From Labilibaculum euxinicum (GTDB taxonomy: Bacteria; Bacteroidota; Bacteroidia; Bacteroidales; Marinifilaceae), in assembly GCF_009795715.1 (NCBI RefSeq), contig NZ_WTCR01000013.1, positions 1 through 64,000 on the forward strand: a stretch of 64,000 nucleotides of DNA, given 5' to 3'. The notes below the pieces were generated by a model. The model was not told the DNA's origin and did not search any database. It saw nothing but the letters and a program-made list of their open reading frames with translations. Shown here piece after piece: positions 19,963 through 28,801 of the stretch. A program made the translations under genes and the position numbers. Position 1 is the stretch's first letter. Each line of letters starts with the position of its first letter.

Positions 19963-19996
19963 ACAAAGCCACTTTTCAATTGAGAAGTGGCTTTGT
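19963..19996. terminator. Bidirectional terminator after fbp
   Basis: ACAAAGCCACTT and AAGTGGCTTTGT form a 12-bp stem around TTCAATTGAG between the convergent fbp and scramblase-like genes. An imperfect second copy of this hairpin and its flank lies at 20817-20891. Confidence 0.8.
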
Positions 19997-20016
19997 ATTC
20001 TTTACTTATTGGTCGC

Positions 20017-20604
20017 TTATTCTTTTAAAACCATATCAATACACATTACCGCGGCAAGAATAAGAATTCTCATCGGATTATCTGCAGTCACTTTCTCATC
20101 AATCGCCAACATATAATTATCTGCTGATGTAAACAATTCCTTGCCAATTCCAGCCCATTTTTTACTTACATGAGCAAACTCTGTTTCCCCTTTACTGAAT
20201 TTAAAATCCCAGCTGGTCCATTTTCCTTTAAGAGTGCACAAAATATTTTCAGTAGAATCAATAACATCAAATTTGCCACCTATTGAGAAAAATTTTTGTT
20301 TGAATTTTCCCAATAAATTATCATTCTCATCAAAAACTTCAACTGTAGACAAGAAGAATGAAACACCTCGTTTTATTGTTAGTACTTTTTCACCTGAAAC
20401 AGTTTTAATTTCAATATTAAAAGGAGTCATTCTCTTGTAATCAGTAAAGCGAAGCATCTTGGTAAAAAAACCAAGTTTTTCTTCCCTGCAGGTCATTATC
20501 ATTTCCTGATTTTCAGGATTGAAAATATCAAAATTATTTGCTGCTTTGAACATGCCAACATGTTCCTTCACGAAAAATGAATTTCGACTTAAAATTGGAT
20601 TCAT
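20017..20604 (-). CDS. LURP-one/phospholipid-scramblase-family protein
   Basis: This 195-residue protein has a twelve-strand-type tubby-like fold pattern: short strands separated by turns (FDIFNPENQE, VLTIKRGVSFF, VEVFDENDNLLGKF, FDVIDSTENILCTLKG) and a C-terminal hydrophobic helix (MRILILAAVMCIDMVL). That is the LURP-one/scramblase layout, where the last helix is buried in the barrel. The function in bacteria is unsettled. It is monocistronic, convergent with fbp, with a shared terminator. Lipid scrambling should not be assumed. Confidence 0.8.
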   Translation of the reverse strand: MNPILSRNSFFVKEHVGMFKAANNFDIFNPENQEMIMTCREEKLGFFTKMLRFTDYKRMTPFNIEIKTVSGEKVLTIKRGVSFFLSTVEVFDENDNLLGKFKQKFFSIGGKFDVIDSTENILCTLKGKWTSWDFKFSKGETEFAHVSKKWAGIGKELFTSADNYMLAIDEKVTADNPMRILILAAVMCIDMVLKE

Positions 20605-20985
20605 ATTTTATCTATTTTGTTGAATGGTCTCACTCCATTTTGTAAGAGATGCCAAAAGGTTATCTTAATTTAATTTCATCGTTACTATTTTAGAGAAAAA
20701 CACCTTGCCTGCCTGTAAGCCTTAAGCAATACTATTATCCATAAAATTTTTACGAAAGTAAACATTATTTACAATCAAGTATAATAATGAAAGCCTAAAC
20801 TATGATACTTTAAACCGAATTTACAGAAGAAATTATTGTAACACACCACAAAACAAAAGCCACTTTCCAATTGGGAAGTGGCTTTTGTTTTGTTCTTACC
20901 GCAAGTTTGCAACCTGTAATTCTCCTCATATTACTTGCTTATGCCAGAAGTCGAAGATTTCTAGCAGATCAAACACTTAGAAATA
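20605..20985. other. Intergenic region with a duplicated terminator
   Basis: It holds the start region of the scramblase-like gene and, at 20817-20891, an imperfect copy of the sequence that follows fbp. No intact gene is present. The region continues into an exonuclease relic. Confidence 0.6.
20850..20891. terminator. Second copy of the fbp-type terminator
   Basis: A 16-base perfect stem (AAAACAAAAGCCACTT with its complement) surrounds TCCAATTGGG. The 30 bases upstream (GAATTTACAGAAGAAA, then AACACACCAC) repeat the 30 bases before the terminator at 19963. It now sits past the 3' end of the exonuclease relic. Confidence 0.75.
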
Positions 20986-21148
20986 TCAATTCATTCCTAA
21001 CAATTCTAAAATTTCACCTTCCTTCAAAATACAAGCATCTTTACCCTGCTCAATTTTAATTTCCATCTTCTCAACCTTTGAAGGGCCGACTCCTTTCCCT
21101 GCACATAAAATATTAGGCTGTTTCAAAATCTATTACTAAAAATTTCAT
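20986..21148 (-). pseudogene. Relic of a DEDD exonuclease with C-terminal BRCT domain
   Basis: The minus strand starts ATG at 21148 with MKFLVIDFETA, the typical beginning of a DNA polymerase III epsilon-like 3'-5' exonuclease (catalytic DFE). It then runs out of frame into a segment reading ILCAGKGVGPSKVEKMEIKI and ending EGEILELLGMN before TGA at 20986. That second part is a BRCT C-terminus (GxGPSK-EK plus a late ILELL). About 110-250 internal codons are missing and the junction is frameshifted, so a deletion removed the centre of the gene. It is too short to work. Confidence 0.75.
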
Positions 21149-21509
21149 TTTATATTTTCTTTAAATTATTAATCAATAAATATTCTTCACTAACACTTGC
21201 AATCACATGCTCTTCTTGCAAACCTGCAAACACCTCCCCATTTCGGTAGAGTTATTTCTACATGCCTGCAGCAACTGTTTTTTTTCGGTAAAATGTGCTT
21301 TGCAGGCGTGCAGCAACTATTCGACAGCTGTGAAATGGTGTATGCAAGCATGTTTACCCTATTTTACTACAATCGAACAGGCGCTGCAGTCATGCATCAC
21401 CAATTTTATTGTGGCAAAGTATGCGTTGCAAGCCTGCGTACTATACTCCACCAAAAAAAAGTATGCGCTGCAGGCTTGCAGCGCATACTTTTCTGTATTT
21501 ACAATCGGA
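21149..21509. other. Intergenic region made mostly of a tandem repeat array
   Basis: No supported gene. A plus-strand frame (21207 to 21785) is open only because the repeat period is a multiple of three, and it continues antisense across the well-supported gene at 21510-22175. The repeat array is described separately. Confidence 0.6.
21204..21497. repeat. 42-bp tandem repeat array (about seven units)
   Basis: Six full units start at 21246, 21288, 21330, 21372, 21414 and 21456, and a partial unit precedes them. Each is 42 bp with a core like TTGCAGGCNTGCAGC, itself an imperfect palindrome. The last unit contains a long inverted repeat, TATGCGCTGCAGG and CTTGCAGCGCATA. Units diverge elsewhere. 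Read in one plus-strand frame each encodes a 14-residue unit like KYALQACSAYFST. The array abuts the 3' end of the hypothetical gene at 21510. Confidence 0.75.
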
Positions 21510-22175
21510 TTACACTTCGGGAGCAACAACCTCTTCCTCAACCTTTGCTTTCGATACCGTTCTGGGGAACAAACGATCGGCATATTTCCTGCCAAACAAC
21601 TTTACCGCATCCAGATAATTGAATTCGTATTGTTTGCGCAAATCGGCCTGAGCCAATCCTTCGTTTGCCACAGCCATTTCTACATTGGTTTTGGCTTGTT
21701 GCTTGTTGGATATTGCTGTGCGCACTTCGGCAATGGCTCTGGTAAGTGGCGCATATTGTACCGCCAAAACGTGCTCTTCGCCTAAGGCTTTAATACGTTC
21801 AGCAATTTGATTAGCCTTATCAACTTCTTTGGCAAATGGTGCACGTACAATGTCGGAATACTTCCCATCGGGAAATAACATAGTAAAAACAGGTCGTCCC
21901 GGATTGTTACGGTCGTATTGTTTGGCCACATCGGCCACGTTTCGAATGCTATCGTCCAATACCGCATCTCTCAGCATCAAATCATCATGAGCAGCATCAT
22001 ACAATTCCCTCTTTTTATCGGTTTCATCTCTTTTTTCTTTTAAAACAATAATTTTAGGGGCTATTGCCTCTGCTAAACCTTCTGCTCCTTTGGTTTGTTT
22101 ACAAAGCCTGGTATGGCGATTCGAATTGTTAATGTGTACCTGCGACGACATTTTGTCGTTTAATAGTTTTGCCAT
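21510..22175 (-). CDS. Hypothetical cytoplasmic protein, 221 aa, helical
   Basis: The protein is strongly charged and helix-forming, with KRDETDKKRELYDAAHDDL, VADVAKQYDRNNPGRPVF and a second helical half (EVDKANQIAERIKALGEEH and the following residues). It has no signal peptide or membrane segment. The C-terminus is a short acidic, valine-rich tail. Codon pattern and amino-acid composition support real coding. I do not recognise the family. The 42-bp repeat array begins 13 bases past its stop, and that association may be significant. Confidence 0.8.
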   Translation of the reverse strand: MAKLLNDKMSSQVHINNSNRHTRLCKQTKGAEGLAEAIAPKIIVLKEKRDETDKKRELYDAAHDDLMLRDAVLDDSIRNVADVAKQYDRNNPGRPVFTMLFPDGKYSDIVRAPFAKEVDKANQIAERIKALGEEHVLAVQYAPLTRAIAEVRTAISNKQQAKTNVEMAVANEGLAQADLRKQYEFNYLDAVKLFGRKYADRLFPRTVSKAKVEEEVVAPEV

Positions 22176-22543
22176 TTTATGTTGGTTTTAGTGAAACTAA
22201 TTCTCTGTATTATTTTTGTAAATTGTTCCTACCTATACGGATCATAAACTATCATCAAGCTCTTCAAACTCACCAATCATCTCTGATCCCACTCAATTCT
22301 TCTATATTATTTTTTATGATCGAATTTTTAAATTTAACAATTCGATTATTAAAATACACATAATTCTCTTTATTATTTTTCACAACTCCATTTTAAACAC
22401 TCATCAAGTCTCATCAACAAGCTATTGACACTCCATCATCTTTGTTGTAATTTTACACAAGCACCCTACATTGCTTCCAATTCTCTTCGCACACATATGG
22501 TATATTTTAAATCCAATTCGTGAATAAATCAATATCAAAAGCA
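22176..22543. other. Intergenic region, nothing recognised
   Basis: This very AT-rich sequence separates two divergent unknown genes. I see no clear TTTG/TAnnTTTG pair, repeat or hairpin. Confidence 0.4.
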
Positions 22544-23128
22544 ATGAAAAATACAGTTTACAAACTCTTAATAAGCCTGTTTCTATTTACGGTTCCCCTT
22601 ATTGCTTTCAGTCAAAACGGGAAAGTCATTATTAATGATATTGAGCTGAATGAAACTCAACTTACCAATCTTGAAAATGAATATGGACTAAAACCCAAAG
22701 CAGGAAATTACTGGTACGACAGCAAAAGTGGTTTGTATGGAGTTGTTGGTTATGCTTCTTTCGGATTTATGCTGCCCGGACACGATTTTGGGGAATTAAA
22801 ATCAGACGCATCTGCCGGCAATACAAGTGTAGTTGTTAACGGGCGGGAACTGCCCGAGAACGAATGGTTGGTGTGGAGCTATGTATTGGGTTATTACATT
22901 CAACCAGGCTTTTACTGGTTCGATGATCAGGGTAATGCCGGTTACGAGGGCAATCCAATTCCTACTGTTAATTTGTATTTGGCTGCTCAGCAGAACTATT
23001 ATATGGGACAAGGCAGTGGCGGAGATAATTTCTGGTCAACCCGCTTTAGTGCCGGCAATTCCGATCAGGGCAATACCCGCGGCTATGTTAGTGTTCCCGG
23101 ATACGGCCCTGTCGGTTATGGATTTTAA
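22544..23128 (+). CDS. Secreted protein with WYD/NGRE repeats, unknown function
   Basis: From ATG 22544 the product has 194 residues with a signal peptide (MKNTVYKLLISLFLF... ending AFSQ). A GTG at 22520 is an alternative start that would add eight residues before it. The mature part has two similar modules: GNYWYDSKSGLYG..GY.S and GFYWFDDQGNAGYEGNP, plus ASAGNTSVVVNGRELP and a glycine-rich tail. Similar 'YWYD..SG-G ... NGRE' proteins occur in scattered bacteria without known function. It ends one base before the convergent YciI gene, with no terminator between. Confidence 0.75.
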   Translation: MKNTVYKLLISLFLFTVPLIAFSQNGKVIINDIELNETQLTNLENEYGLKPKAGNYWYDSKSGLYGVVGYASFGFMLPGHDFGELKSDASAGNTSVVVNGRELPENEWLVWSYVLGYYIQPGFYWFDDQGNAGYEGNPIPTVNLYLAAQQNYYMGQGSGGDNFWSTRFSAGNSDQGNTRGYVSVPGYGPVGYGF

Positions 23129-23129
23129 A

Positions 23130-23420
23130 TTAAACCTCCAGCAAACAAGTTAACTCGTCGCTCGTCATGCTGGGGATAAATTCAGTGATTGCATAATCTG
23201 CTAAATCATTTTTGTGAAAAGGATCTTTAGCCAGAATTTCTTCCAATTGTTTTTTATCCTTCACTGTTGAAAGTATTACGCCTCCTGTTCTCGGAACTTT
23301 TCTGCCCGAGGCCTGAAAATTTCCCAAAGCATACTGCTCTTTTAAATACTGAACGTGATTGTTCAATTCTTCTTCTACCTTTTCGATAGGTACTTTGTAG
23401 GTTAATGAAATGATAAACAT
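23130..23420 (-). CDS. YciI-family protein
   Basis: This 96-residue single-domain protein has the YciI/ferredoxin-like pattern: MFIISLTYKV strand, a helix (EKVEEELNNHVQYLKEQY), a GNFQASGRKVPRTGGVIL strand pair and KDPFHKNDLADYAITEF. The family's conserved His is in NNHVQYLKEQ and the Asp in AKDPF. Its substrates are unknown. It is seven bases after the VOC gene and probably co-transcribed with it. Confidence 0.85.
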   Translation of the reverse strand: MFIISLTYKVPIEKVEEELNNHVQYLKEQYALGNFQASGRKVPRTGGVILSTVKDKKQLEEILAKDPFHKNDLADYAITEFIPSMTSDELTCLLEV

Positions 23421-23427
23421 GATTTTA

Positions 23428-23898
23428 TTATTTTTTTAATCTTAAAATTATAGTCTCAACAGTTTCAAGTGGTATTCCACTTTTTCGTGCAATTTGTTTT
23501 ATAGAAAGTCCTTCGTTTTTCATATTCATCACAAATACTTCCATAGGCTCTCCCACTTCAATCAGATGATTGTCGGGATCAAAAAAACGAATGGACCTTT
23601 GTCCCCAGGATTCTTTATGAATTTCATGTAAAAACACTGTTTTTTTCATTTTCAGTCTCTCACAAAACTCTTCAAGCAACTCCGTTTCAAAATACAATTC
23701 GAATCGATTCAAATCACCTTTTGTGTTCAACTCTTTCTCAATAATATGATTTGGTGCCGGTTCCCAAATCGTTAAACCACTCTTAAATATCACATTCTTT
23801 CCAAAATCATGTTCTATTTCCTGATTAAGTACACGAATGTAGAAATCTTTTGATATTTCGATATCCTTTACAAATAGTACTGACGAATGAAATTTCAT
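23428..23898 (-). CDS. VOC-fold (glyoxalase-like) protein with C-terminal helix-turn-helix
   Basis: Residues 1-115 follow the vicinal-oxygen-chelate pattern: VLFVKDIEISKDFYIRVL, GLTIWEP and then IRFFDPDNHLIEVGEPM with the metal Glu. The last 35 residues (MKNEGLSIKQIARKSGIPLE and on) read as a small helix-turn-helix-like tail, a fusion also seen in other VOC proteins from memory. Small-molecule binding or thiol chemistry is likely. Whether the tail binds DNA is unknown. It forms an operon with the YciI gene. Confidence 0.8.
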   Translation of the reverse strand: MKFHSSVLFVKDIEISKDFYIRVLNQEIEHDFGKNVIFKSGLTIWEPAPNHIIEKELNTKGDLNRFELYFETELLEEFCERLKMKKTVFLHEIHKESWGQRSIRFFDPDNHLIEVGEPMEVFVMNMKNEGLSIKQIARKSGIPLETVETIILRLKK

Positions 23899-23977
23899 AT
23901 CCTTCTAATTTTTTTTACTTAAAAGCAACAAATGTGCATCCTATCAAACCAACGACATTTCCTTTTGCCTGCTTTAT

Positions 23978-24041
23978 ACTTGGTTCTTGGCACTTGTTAC
24001 TTGGTTCTTGGCACTTTGTTCCTGATCCTTGGCACTTTTAA
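23978..24041 (+). repeat. Three ~21-bp tandem repeats
   Basis: ACTTGGTTCTTGGCACTTGTT is followed by an almost identical 22-base copy and a more diverged third copy (CCTGATCCTTGGCACTTTTA). The array lies directly upstream of the mfd promoter. From memory, CTTGGTTCTTGG-type short repeats are common between Bacteroidota genes. Confidence 0.65.
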
Positions 24042-24071
24042 CTTGTCCCTAAAATATTTTCCCTAAATTTG
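24042..24071 (+). promoter_or_regulatory. Promoter of mfd
   Basis: CTTG (24042-24045), an 18-base spacer and TAAATTTG (24064-24071) fit the Bacteroidota consensus with one mismatch in the upstream box. Transcription would start about 20 bases before the TTG start codon. Confidence 0.65.
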
Positions 24072-24098
24072 CGAATCAAATAATAAAAGGACAAGGGT

Positions 24099-27000
24099 TT
24101 GGAACTAAAACAACTTATACAAATTTTCTCGGAGCATCCTGCACGATACAGCATTGAAAAATATCTGGAACAAAAATCAAAGTTTCAGCTTCACCTAAAA
24201 GGTTTGGTTGGTTCTTCGCTTCCCTTGTTGGTTTCCGCCCTTAAACCCGGCCAACATCCACACATTTTACTGTTTAACGATAAGGAGGAGGCCGCCTATT
24301 TTTACAATGATCTGTGCAATCTGCTTGATGAAGATACCGTTTTGTTCTTCCCATCTTCCTTCAAACGTTCCGTTCAATATGAGAAAACTGACAGTTCGAA
24401 CATTATTCTTCGTGCCGAATGTCTGAACCGTTTGAATTCCGATAAGCATCCTACTTTCATTATTACTTTTCCCGAAGCCGTTATCGAAAAAGTAATTAGT
24501 AAAGCACAACTGGAAGAAAATACCTTAACAATTAAGGTAGGCGAAAAATTATCTCCCGAATTTGTGGAAGAAGTCTTGATCGATTATGAATTTGAACGAG
24601 CCGATTTTGTGGTAGAACCAGGTCAGTATTCTATCCGCGGAAGCATTATTGATATTTTTTCCTTCTCGGATGAGCATCCTTTTCGAATTGATTTTTTTGG
24701 CGAAGAAGTAGACTCCATCCGAATGTTTAATGTGGAAAATCAACTATCCATAGAAAAACTAAACTCCGTTGATATCATTCCCAACATTCAGGAAAGTCTG
24801 CTGAAGGATTCCAGGATATCCTTTCTTTCTTTTGTGCCCGGCAATGCCGTTTTTTGGTGCAGGAATTTACAGTTTTCCTGCGACCGAATTCAATCTATAT
24901 ATGAAAGCACCATCGAAAAGGTTCCTTTTATGCAAATGGGTGAAGATTCCGTATCCACTAAAGATTATCTGATAAACAGCAAAGAATTTTTGAATCAGTT
25001 AAGTGATTTTTCGACATTGGAATTCGGACAAAAATTCTTTTTTGTGGCTCAGGAAGAGCTTCAGTTCAATCAAAATCCGCAGCCAGCATTCAACAAAAAC
25101 TTTGAATTACTTGGCCAGCATTTGCTAAATAACAATGCCAAAGCAGAATCGAATTACATTCTTTCCGACAATCCAAAACAGATTGAACGAATCCACAATA
25201 TTTTTGAAGATCAGGGAATTGAAGTTGAGTTTCAGGATGTAAACCATACGCTTCACGAGGGGTTTTCGGATAAAGACCTGAGAATATCGATCTTCACCGA
25301 TCATCAGATTTTCGATCGTTACCACAAATTTCAGCTTAAGAACTCAACGGTTCACAAAGCCAAGGAAGTGGTAACTCTTAAAGAGATTAACCGCCTTCAC
25401 CCAGGTGATTACATCGTTCATTCCGATCATGGAATTGGTCGTTTCGGAGGTTTGCAGCTAATCGATACAAACGGCAAACCACAAGAAGTAATTCGTCTGG
25501 TTTACAAAGACAACGACATTCTGTATGTGAGTCTGCACTCGCTTCATAAAATTTCAAAATACAAAGGCAAAGACGGATCTGCTCCTAAAATATACAAACT
25601 GGGTAACGGCACATGGCAAAAGCTAAAGGAAAAAACCAAAGGCAAGGTAAAAGATATTGCCAAGGATTTGATTGCCCTTTATGCCAAACGAAAATCAGAA
25701 AAAGGTTTTTCGTTCAGTCCCGACACCTATATGCAACAAGAATTGGAAGCTTCTTTCATTTACGAAGATACTCCCGATCAGGTGAAAGCAACAATCGCAA
25801 CCAAAGAAGGAATGGAATCGCCTTACCCAATGGACAGGTTGGTATGTGGTGATGTTGGTTTCGGAAAAACCGAAATTGCCATTCGTGCCGCTTTTAAGGC
25901 TGTTGCCGATAACAAACAGGTCGCTATTCTGGTTCCGACCACAATTCTGGCTTTTCAGCATTTCAAAACTTTTAACGATCGATTGAAAAATTTTCCCTGC
26001 ACGGTAGATTATATCAGTCGAATGAGAACCTCGAAAGATCAGAAACAGATTCTGAAAAATTTAAAAGCCGGACAAACTGATATTATAATCGGGACACACC
26101 GGATCATAGGAAAAGATGTTGAGTTTAAAGATTTGGGTTTACTCATCATTGACGAAGAGCAGAAATTTGGTGTATCGGTAAAAGAGAAACTGAAACAATT
26201 TAAAGTAAATGTTGATACCTTAACATTAACTGCTACTCCAATTCCAAGAACATTACAATTTTCATTGCTGGGTGCGAGAGATTTGTCCATCATCAATACG
26301 CCGCCACCAAACCGTTATCCGATTGTAACCGAAATTCACAATTTTAATGAAGACATTATTCGGGAAGCAATTACCTACGAAGTGGAACGAAACGGACAGG
26401 TTTTCTTTATTCATAACAGGGTTCAAAATATCAAGGACGTTGAAGCAATGATTCAGAGAGCCGTTCCAGGAGTTTCAACTGTGGTTGCCCACGGACAAAT
26501 GGAAGGACCTAAACTGGAAAAAATCATGCTCGACTTTATCCGAGGTGATTTTGATGTTCTGATTGCAACTACCATAATTGAATCTGGATTGGACATTCCG
26601 AATGCCAATACCATCATCATTAATAACGGACAGAATTTTGGATTGAGCGAACTGCACCAGTTAAGAGGCCGCGTTGGCCGATCGAACAAAAAAGCATTTT
26701 GCTATTTGTTAACTCCTCCGCATGATTCCATGACTCAGGAAGCCAGACAAAGACTTCAGGCCATTGAAAACTTCTCGGAACTGGGAAGTGGTTTTAATAT
26801 TGCCATGCAGGATTTGGATATTCGTGGCGCCGGTAATTTACTGGGTGGCGAACAAAGTGGTTTTATTGCTGATATTGGTTACGAGACTTATCACAAAATT
26901 CTGAATGAAGCACTTCTGGAATTGAAGGAAAATGAATTCAAAGATGTTTTCGAAGATGAAAAGAAAGAAGAAGGAAAAAATGTTCTCCGATTTATAAGCG

Positions 27001-27449
27001 AATGCCAAATAGATACCGATTTGGAAATTCTATTTCCTGAGAAATATGTTGAAAGCATTTCAGAACGAATTCGTTTGTACCGCGAATTAGATAACATTCA
27101 AACCGAAGAGGAAATAGAGAAATTTGAATCTCAACTAAAAGATCGGTTTGGAGACTTACCCGAACCATGTCTTGAACTGCTAGATGTTGTTCGTTTGCGT
27201 TGGATTTCTTTGGATTTAGGAATCGAAAAAATCATTCTTAAAAAGGGAAAACTGGTTCTGTATTTTATTTCTGATCAGGATTCAGCTTTTTATAAATCAG
27301 CGCAGTTTAGTAAAGTCCTGCAATTTCTGCAGACACAAGTTGTTCCCTGCAAAATGAAAGAAGCAAAAAACAGACTAAGTCTTAGTTTCGAAAAAATTAA
27401 GAACATTAAAAAAGCCAGCGAAATACTGGCTCTAATTAATGAGATATAA
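24099..27449 (+). CDS. mfd: Transcription-repair coupling factor
   Basis: This 1116-residue DNA translocase removes RNA polymerase stalled at lesions and recruits UvrA. The order is a UvrB-like N-terminal half (residues 1-450), the RNAP-interaction/CarD-like region (HPGDYIVHSDHGIGRFGG near 435-455), the translocase with GDVGFGKTE near 584, DEEQKFGV near 684, TATPIPRTL, and QLRGRVGR near 853, then the C-terminal TRCF domain. Length is normal. The start codon is TTG at 24099; no ATG lies in frame before the conserved region, and the promoter sits just upstream. Confidence 0.95.
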   Translation: MELKQLIQIFSEHPARYSIEKYLEQKSKFQLHLKGLVGSSLPLLVSALKPGQHPHILLFNDKEEAAYFYNDLCNLLDEDTVLFFPSSFKRSVQYEKTDSSNIILRAECLNRLNSDKHPTFIITFPEAVIEKVISKAQLEENTLTIKVGEKLSPEFVEEVLIDYEFERADFVVEPGQYSIRGSIIDIFSFSDEHPFRIDFFGEEVDSIRMFNVENQLSIEKLNSVDIIPNIQESLLKDSRISFLSFVPGNAVFWCRNLQFSCDRIQSIYESTIEKVPFMQMGEDSVSTKDYLINSKEFLNQLSDFSTLEFGQKFFFVAQEELQFNQNPQPAFNKNFELLGQHLLNNNAKAESNYILSDNPKQIERIHNIFEDQGIEVEFQDVNHTLHEGFSDKDLRISIFTDHQIFDRYHKFQLKNSTVHKAKEVVTLKEINRLHPGDYIVHSDHGIGRFGGLQLIDTNGKPQEVIRLVYKDNDILYVSLHSLHKISKYKGKDGSAPKIYKLGNGTWQKLKEKTKGKVKDIAKDLIALYAKRKSEKGFSFSPDTYMQQELEASFIYEDTPDQVKATIATKEGMESPYPMDRLVCGDVGFGKTEIAIRAAFKAVADNKQVAILVPTTILAFQHFKTFNDRLKNFPCTVDYISRMRTSKDQKQILKNLKAGQTDIIIGTHRIIGKDVEFKDLGLLIIDEEQKFGVSVKEKLKQFKVNVDTLTLTATPIPRTLQFSLLGARDLSIINTPPPNRYPIVTEIHNFNEDIIREAITYEVERNGQVFFIHNRVQNIKDVEAMIQRAVPGVSTVVAHGQMEGPKLEKIMLDFIRGDFDVLIATTIIESGLDIPNANTIIINNGQNFGLSELHQLRGRVGRSNKKAFCYLLTPPHDSMTQEARQRLQAIENFSELGSGFNIAMQDLDIRGAGNLLGGEQSGFIADIGYETYHKILNEALLELKENEFKDVFEDEKKEEGKNVLRFISECQIDTDLEILFPEKYVESISERIRLYRELDNIQTEEEIEKFESQLKDRFGDLPEPCLELLDVVRLRWISLDLGIEKIILKKGKLVLYFISDQDSAFYKSAQFSKVLQFLQTQVVPCKMKEAKNRLSLSFEKIKNIKKASEILALINEI

Positions 27450-27456
27450 TATTATT

Positions 27457-27489
27457 ACTCCGATCGATAAATTGATCGGAGTTTATTTT
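27457..27489. terminator. Bidirectional terminator
   Basis: ACTCCGATC and GATCGGAGT surround GATAAATT, followed by TTATTTTTT. It separates the convergent mfd and response-regulator genes. Confidence 0.85.
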
Positions 27490-28596
27490 TTATGAACACG
27501 AATGATCCCGGATGTAGCAAACCACTCCGGTTTCTTCTCCTTTTTCGTTACGCAACAAACTAGCAATCATCTTCACGTTCTGCTTTTTATCATTTATCTC
27601 TAAAGTAAAATTCACTTCATGTTTCCCGTTCTCCCCTAATGGAATTAAAATATCTTCGGCAAACGATTTTTGTCCCTCGTAAAGAAACAAACTACAGTAT
27701 AATTTACCGATAGTGCTGTCTTCAGAAATACCAAAAATCCGTTCACATGCCCGGTTCCACGATTTCACCTTTCCCTCAAGGTCGAAAGTAACAACACCAT
27801 CAACAAAATTATTAATGATATTCGCTTTTTCAGCTAACAACTGACGATAGGCAAACTCCCGCGTAATATCACGAACAATTAATTGTAAATTTTTCTTACC
27901 ATTAAATTCAATTTGAGCTCCGGTCAAACCAACATCAATCAATTCGCCATGTATGGTTTTTAATTTCAGATGAGTATAAGAGATTCCTTTTTCCATAGCC
28001 GACGAATTCTCCAATCTCTCTTTAAAAACTGCCGAGTAATCATCATCAACAAATGACAACAAGGGCAAGCCCATTAAATCTTCGATGTATGCTGTTTTGA
28101 ATAATTTTAATCCCAAACAGTTCACATATTCGATCAAACCATTTTCATTGATCACAATAATAGCTTCGGGAGAATCAGTAATGAAGTTTCTAAAACGCTG
28201 TTCACGCATTTTCTGATCCAAATCAAATTGATGTTTATAAAAAGCCAATTCTATTGAAATTCCAAGTTCCCTCTTATCAATTGGTTTCACCAGATATCCA
28301 TAAGAATGAATATTAATGACTCTCTGAATAGTGCTTTCTTCAGTATCGCTGGAAAGGAAGATAACCGGAATGTCAAATTTGGTTTTAATTAATTCTGTAG
28401 TTTGAATTCCATCCAGACCTCCACCCAAATGAACATCCATCAGAATAATATCCGGCTTCATTGTTTCACACAAACGAATAGCCTCTTTTCCATCTTCTAC
28501 TATTCCGATAAGATCGTAACCCAGTTCTTTTAAAAACATCCGAAAGATGGTCGATATTAAACTGTCATCTTCTACAATTAAAATTTTTTTCTTCAT
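27490..28596 (-). CDS. Response regulator with two PAS domains (REC-PAS-PAS)
   Basis: From ATG 28596 the 368-residue protein begins with a receiver domain (acidic pocket EDD at about 9-11, phospho-acceptor Asp54 in LMDVHLGG, switch Lys in YLVKPIDK). A PAS domain follows (about 135-250, ending QLIVRDITREFAYRQL), then a second PAS (about 260-365, DGVVTFDLEGKVKSWNRACERIFG). There is no histidine kinase, DNA-binding or cyclic-di-GMP output, and no cognate kinase gene next to it. It may act as a sensory adaptor that binds another protein. An upstream TTG (28599) adds one residue. Confidence 0.85.
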   Translation of the reverse strand: MKKKILIVEDDSLISTIFRMFLKELGYDLIGIVEDGKEAIRLCETMKPDIILMDVHLGGGLDGIQTTELIKTKFDIPVIFLSSDTEESTIQRVINIHSYGYLVKPIDKRELGISIELAFYKHQFDLDQKMREQRFRNFITDSPEAIIVINENGLIEYVNCLGLKLFKTAYIEDLMGLPLLSFVDDDYSAVFKERLENSSAMEKGISYTHLKLKTIHGELIDVGLTGAQIEFNGKKNLQLIVRDITREFAYRQLLAEKANIINNFVDGVVTFDLEGKVKSWNRACERIFGISEDSTIGKLYCSLFLYEGQKSFAEDILIPLGENGKHEVNFTLEINDKKQNVKMIASLLRNEKGEETGVVCYIRDHSCS

Positions 28597-28801
28597 CAAT
28601 CTAAAATTGAATGTGTGATCGATTTTAATCTAAAAAAAGGATATACAATCATTTAAATTGTATTTACTGAATAATTAAATAGCATCTTATTTAAAATGAT
28701 TATAAAAAACCTAAGTATCAATAGACTAATATGCCTAAAGTTTACTAATTTTATGCGATTTTACAAGACATTTACAATAAATTACCATCATTCCGACTCT
28801 T

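Noticed and set aside
21207-21785. Plus-strand ORF of 192 codons with a 14-residue repeat (ALQAC type)
   Set aside because: It exists because the 42-bp repeat period is a multiple of three, and its second half is antisense to the well-supported gene at 21510-22175.
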